From positions 1-7,965 of the forward strand of contig AWOE01000084.1 in NCBI GenBank assembly GCA_000494145.1: a DNA stretch of 7,965 bases. The letters are read 5' to 3'. The position numbers and the translations under genes are program-made. The DNA is from Candidatus Calditenuaceae archaeon JGI OTU-1 (lineage in GTDB: Archaea > Thermoproteota > Nitrososphaeria_A > Caldarchaeales > Calditenuaceae). Positions 6,113 through 7,965 of the stretch are shown here, one piece after another; position 1 is the stretch's first letter, and every line of letters begins with the position of its first letter. A model generated the notes under the pieces. It was not told the origin of the DNA. It was given only the letters and a program-made list of their open reading frames with translations, and did not search any database.

Positions 6113-6183
6113 GGTCCGCGCCTTAGCGTGCCCGAGCAGGGCGGATGCCCGTCGGTGAGGGCACGTGGGTCAGGCGGACCACA
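6113..6183 (+). ncRNA. H/ACA pseudouridylation guide RNA, predicted 23S rRNA target
   Basis: The plus strand folds as a single archaeal H/ACA unit. The lower stem is GGTCCGC (6113-6119) with GCGGACC (6174-6180), followed at once by the ACA box (6181-6183). The upper stem is CGTGCCC (6127-6133) with GGGCACG (6159-6165). Above it is a k-turn: tandem sheared pairs G6134-A6158 and A6135-G6157, a 3-base bulge GGU (6154-6156) ending in the U expected for L7Ae, and a C-stem from G6136-C6153 to GGGC/GCCC (6139-6142/6147-6150) closed by GGAT. The pocket-to-ACA distance is 15 bases, inside the 14-16 rule. The 5' guide (6120-6126) and 3' guide (6167-6172) match the conserved 23S sequence UGACCC-UC-UUAAGGU with 13 pairs, two of them G-U. 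This predicts pseudouridine at the E. coli U1923 equivalent. The reverse strand has neither the k-turn nor the ACA. The rRNA sequence is from memory, not in this window. Confidence 0.85.
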
Positions 6184-6196
6184 TCCCCCGATCCAC

Positions 6197-6454
6197 TCAG
6201 TCCTCCTCCAGCTGCTCGATGCCGCAGTAAGGACAGACGCGCTCCTCCTTGTCTATCTCCTCCATGCAGTACCAGCAGAACTTCTTGCTGGGATCGCTCG
6301 GGACAACAGGCTCGGTGGGCTTGGCGTAGATTCCGGCCACGAACATCAGGACACCGAGCGGCACCAGGATCGCGAAGATCAGAAATCCCATGACTGCGAT
6401 GATGACGCCGAAGAGGGCCACCAGGATGCCCGAGACCATCAGGCCCTGGTTCAT
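6197..6454 (-). CDS. Small membrane protein with C-terminal zinc ribbon
   Basis: An 85-residue protein with two hydrophobic segments, about residues 5-24 and 26-44, separated by almost no loop. After a proline-containing linker it has a C-terminal C-x2-C-x10-C-x2-C zinc ribbon (Cys 60, 63, 74 and 77 in FCWYC and CPYCG) and an acidic tail QLEED. It is probably a hairpin membrane anchor presenting a cytoplasmic zinc ribbon. No catalytic motif is seen and the function is unknown. The ATG at 6454 is chosen over an upstream start at 6547 because GAGGG lies 5 bases before it, hydrophobic sequence begins almost at once, and the extra residues would be an Arg-rich out-of-family stretch lying inside the upstream gene. 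The ATG overlaps the upstream gene's TGA (ATGA), so translational coupling is likely. Confidence 0.75.
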   Translation of the reverse strand: MNQGLMVSGILVALFGVIIAVMGFLIFAILVPLGVLMFVAGIYAKPTEPVVPSDPSKKFCWYCMEEIDKEERVCPYCGIEQLEED

Positions 6455-6717
6455 CCGGTCCCTCTTCCCCCCTGGACCCGGAACTCGACGCCTTCGCAGT
6501 GGACGACGCCCGAAACTCTCCGGATGAAGGAGACGCAGCTGTAGCACAGGAGGAAAGCGACCTCCTTACCAGCCACCGGGCACTCGACGTACTCTCTCTT
6601 CATCTTGGAGACCATCTTAGAGCTGAGGCCTCCCTTCAGCGCCTCCTCTATCTCCCTGTCCACCCTGAGGGCCCTCCTGGCGGTTCTTACCTCGACGGTG
6701 TATTTGGGCTGCCTCAA
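6451..6717 (-). CDS. Small four-cysteine (putative zinc-binding) protein
   Basis: An 88-residue basic protein with four cysteines spaced C-x11-C-x2-C-x12-C (residues 46, 58, 61 and 74) within ECPVAGKEV, CYSC and VVHCEG, so it probably binds one zinc. The N-terminal 45 residues are Arg/Lys-rich and may bind nucleic acid or a partner; no known domain is recognised. The start is a TTG at 6717. No ribosome binding site precedes it, but a TATA box centred near 6746 puts the transcript start at about 6720, which suggests a leaderless message beginning at or beside the TTG. Its stop overlaps the start of the membrane zinc-ribbon gene, so the two products probably work together. The start codon is the least certain part. 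Confidence 0.65.
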   Translation of the reverse strand: MRQPKYTVEVRTARRALRVDREIEEALKGGLSSKMVSKMKREYVECPVAGKEVAFLLCYSCVSFIRRVSGVVHCEGVEFRVQGGRGTG

Positions 6718-6741
6718 CGCCGTGAAGATCGGGCCGATCGG

Positions 6742-6749
6742 CTATAAGC
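6742..6749 (-). promoter_or_regulatory. TATA box of the two-gene zinc-protein operon
   Basis: The minus strand reads GCTTATAG, centred about 26 bases before position 6720, right at the TTG start at 6717. The spacing implies a leaderless transcript. The rest of the spacer (6750-6823) shows only a short inverted repeat, CTGGA-C-TCCAG at 6795-6805. Confidence 0.5.
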
Positions 6750-6823
6750 TCGACGCCGGAGCTCGATCTCGTTTCTGAGGGGCGGAGGTGGGAACTGGAC
6801 TCCAGGCGTTGCACGTTCCAAGG

Positions 6824-7786
6824 CTAAACTCCGGCCAGAACCTCCACAACGGCGCTCCAGGCCTCTCCGACGTTGATCGGGTTGTAGCCACCACCGCCGA
6901 AGGCCAGTATCCGGCCATCGCACTTCCTCTCTGCGAGCTCGAGCAGGGCCCTCGCCGCGCTTTCGTGCGCCCTCCTCGAATACATCAGGTTCGTGAGCGG
7001 ATCGCCCGCAAGGCCGTCGGCACCCGCCTGGAAGAAGACGATGTCGAACTCGAACTGGTCGAGGAATTTCAGCCCTCTCTCCAGCGCCCTCAGGAACTCC
7101 TCGTCGCCGCTGTAGGGAGGCAGCGGTGCGTTCATCTTCCTCCCGAGCGCCTCACCCTTTCCCCTTTCGTGCTCGAACCCGGTGCCGGGGTAAAGGGTAC
7201 GGCCGTCCTGATGTATGTCGAAGAAGATCACACGCGGGTCGTCCTCGAAGTCGTAGTAGACGCCGTCGCCGTGGTGGGCGTCGATGTCGACGTAGGCGAC
7301 CGCCTTGTACCGGATCCGTCTCAGCGCGTACTCTATCGCTATCGCGGCGTCGTTGAAGATGCAGAAACCTCCTGCGGAGTTCCTCCGGGCGTGATGGAGC
7401 CCTCCGACCGGGTTGAAGGCCCTCAGGGTCCTGCCAGACGCGATCTCCCTCAGAAGCTTGAGCGTCGTCCCCACGACGGTCGATGCCCGGACGAAGCAGT
7501 TGGGGTAGGCGGGCGTGTCGCCGTAGTCGAGGTACCTGATCTTGGAGCCGGGGGAGCAGGCGAGCTTGACGAACTCGATGTACTCCTTGGTATGGAAGAG
7601 AGAGATCTCCTCCTCCGTCGCCATCGCCGGCTCGGTCAGCTCGATCTTCTCAGGCGCCCTCGCCTTCAGCTCCATCAGACGCCTGACGAAGACGTCGGTC
7701 CTCGAGCGGTTCAGGGGGTGATAGGGACCGAAGTCGTAGTTGAACAGCTCGTCTCCGAACGCCACAAGGAGGCGGTCCGAAGGCAT
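6824..7786 (-). CDS. Histone deacetylase / AcuC / acetylpolyamine amidohydrolase family enzyme
   Basis: This family consists of zinc hydrolases that remove acetyl groups from lysines or polyamines. The 320-residue product carries every active-site element: the His pair at 131-132 (GGLHHA), GGFCIFNDAAIA at 139-150, and VDIDAHHGDG at 166-175 with zinc ligands Asp169 and His171. It also has FFDIHQDGRTLYPGTG at 188-203, GADGLAGDP at 255-263 with the third ligand Asp257, and GGGGYN at 297-302 with the transition-state Tyr301. Length and order match HDLP/AcuC-type class I/II-like deacetylases. The substrate (chromatin protein such as Alba, acetyl-CoA synthetase, or polyamine) cannot be told. The ATG at 7786 has no ribosome binding site, but a TATA-like CCTTATCA lies about 28 bases upstream, which suggests a leaderless message. 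It is transcribed separately from the small zinc-protein genes downstream. Confidence 0.93.
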   Translation of the reverse strand: MPSDRLLVAFGDELFNYDFGPYHPLNRSRTDVFVRRLMELKARAPEKIELTEPAMATEEEISLFHTKEYIEFVKLACSPGSKIRYLDYGDTPAYPNCFVRASTVVGTTLKLLREIASGRTLRAFNPVGGLHHARRNSAGGFCIFNDAAIAIEYALRRIRYKAVAYVDIDAHHGDGVYYDFEDDPRVIFFDIHQDGRTLYPGTGFEHERGKGEALGRKMNAPLPPYSGDEEFLRALERGLKFLDQFEFDIVFFQAGADGLAGDPLTNLMYSRRAHESAARALLELAERKCDGRILAFGGGGYNPINVGEAWSAVVEVLAGV

Positions 7787-7810
7787 CCGGTGAGAAGCGA
7801 CTTCGGACGG

Positions 7811-7818
7811 TGATAAGG
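7811..7818 (-). promoter_or_regulatory. TATA-like element of the deacetylase gene
   Basis: The minus strand reads CCTTATCA, centred 26 bases before about 7789 and so within 3 bases of the ATG at 7786. With no ribosome binding site before the ATG, this supports a leaderless transcript. Confidence 0.45.
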
Positions 7819-7837
7819 ATGAGCGAGGGAACCCCTG

Positions 7838-7965
7838 TCAGACCATCCTGGCCACAAGTTCGTTGATCGCTGGCCCCCTGTAACCTGCCTCGCCCTTGTC
7901 GCCGAAGAAACGCTTGACGCTCCTCTTGAGACCTCCCTTCGGCGGGTGGAGCCTGAAGTAGGGCT
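7838..7965 (-). CDS. C-terminus of an unidentified basic protein (partial)
   Basis: The last 41 codons of a minus-strand gene, open to the window edge and ending with TGA at 7838-7840. The sequence is strongly basic in its first half (RLHPPKGGLKRSVKRFFGD) and ends in a short helix, GPAINELVARMV. The H-P-P-K-G-G-x-K-R stretch looks like a conserved nucleic-acid-binding tail, but I cannot assign a family from this part. Codon use is like the neighbours, and the frame runs without interruption, so I judge it real. It lies 51 bases upstream of the deacetylase start, and that spacer holds the deacetylase TATA-like element. Confidence 0.6.
   Translation of the reverse strand, partial: PYFRLHPPKGGLKRSVKRFFGDKGEAGYRGPAINELVARMV

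Noticed and set aside
6146..6163. Alternative hairpin TGCCC/GGGCA as a terminator of the zinc-protein operon
   Set aside because: It competes with the 7-bp upper stem of the H/ACA fold, has no T tract, and the longer fold explains the same bases with a k-turn and ACA box.
6791..6819. Nested inverted repeats (CTGGA-C-TCCAG and GGAAC...GTTCC) as a tRNA fragment or terminator
   Set aside because: There is no tRNA arm pattern, no anticodon arm and no T run; the repeats are short enough to occur by chance.
1..7965. CRISPR arrays, insertion sequences, defence or toxin-antitoxin systems
   Set aside because: No spaced repeats, transposase motifs, terminal inverted repeats or defence-gene signatures were seen; the gene content is mainly housekeeping.

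Overview
This window is from a GC-rich archaeal genome. The evidence is a group II chaperonin (thermosome), an RNA polymerase subunit K, an archaeal-type dihydropteroate synthase and a DUF763 protein. TATA boxes sit about 25 bases before likely transcript starts, several genes look leaderless, and there is a strong candidate H/ACA guide RNA. The thermosome's charged Lys/Glu tail, without Gly-Gly-Met repeats, fits the TACK (crenarchaeal-like) lineages, but I cannot name a genus. AGG arginine codons and GTG/TTG starts are frequent.

Layout. Positions 1-48 (minus) hold the first 16 codons of a zinc-ribbon protein with its own TATA box at 83-91. Immediately beyond that promoter, on the plus strand, lies a nitrilase-superfamily gene that has lost its first third (108-623). 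A CitG-family gene follows 6 bases later (630-1565). Facing it on the minus strand is dihydropteroate synthase (1562-2404); the two stop codons share a CTAG. A DUF59/SufT-type protein (2506-2826, plus) converges on a divergent DUF763 protein (2851-3870, minus).

The next block is on the minus strand: a thermosome subunit (4346-6004) followed by rpoK (4062-4307), probably one operon. Upstream of them is a TATA box and a perfect tandem 9-bp repeat. Further minus-strand genes are two small cysteine-rich proteins overlapping by ATGA (6197-6717), a histone-deacetylase/AcuC-family enzyme (6824-7786), and the last 41 codons of an unidentified basic protein (7838-7965).

The most notable hidden feature is on the plus strand at 6113-6183, between the thermosome and the small membrane protein. 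It folds as an archaeal H/ACA guide RNA: lower stem, pseudouridylation pocket, upper stem, k-turn, and an ACA box 15 bases from the pocket. Its two guide strands match the conserved 23S rRNA sequence just 3' of helix 69, predicting pseudouridine at the position equivalent to E. coli U1923 (yeast 25S Psi2266). It has a TATA-like element 26 bases upstream and is divergent from the thermosome, with the tandem repeat lying between the two.

Functionally the window mixes housekeeping (chaperonin, RNA polymerase, rRNA modification, Fe-S assembly) with a small block that may concern cofactor synthesis (CitG-like ribosyl transfer and a pterin-condensing enzyme). That link is inference. No mobile element, CRISPR array or tRNA was seen.
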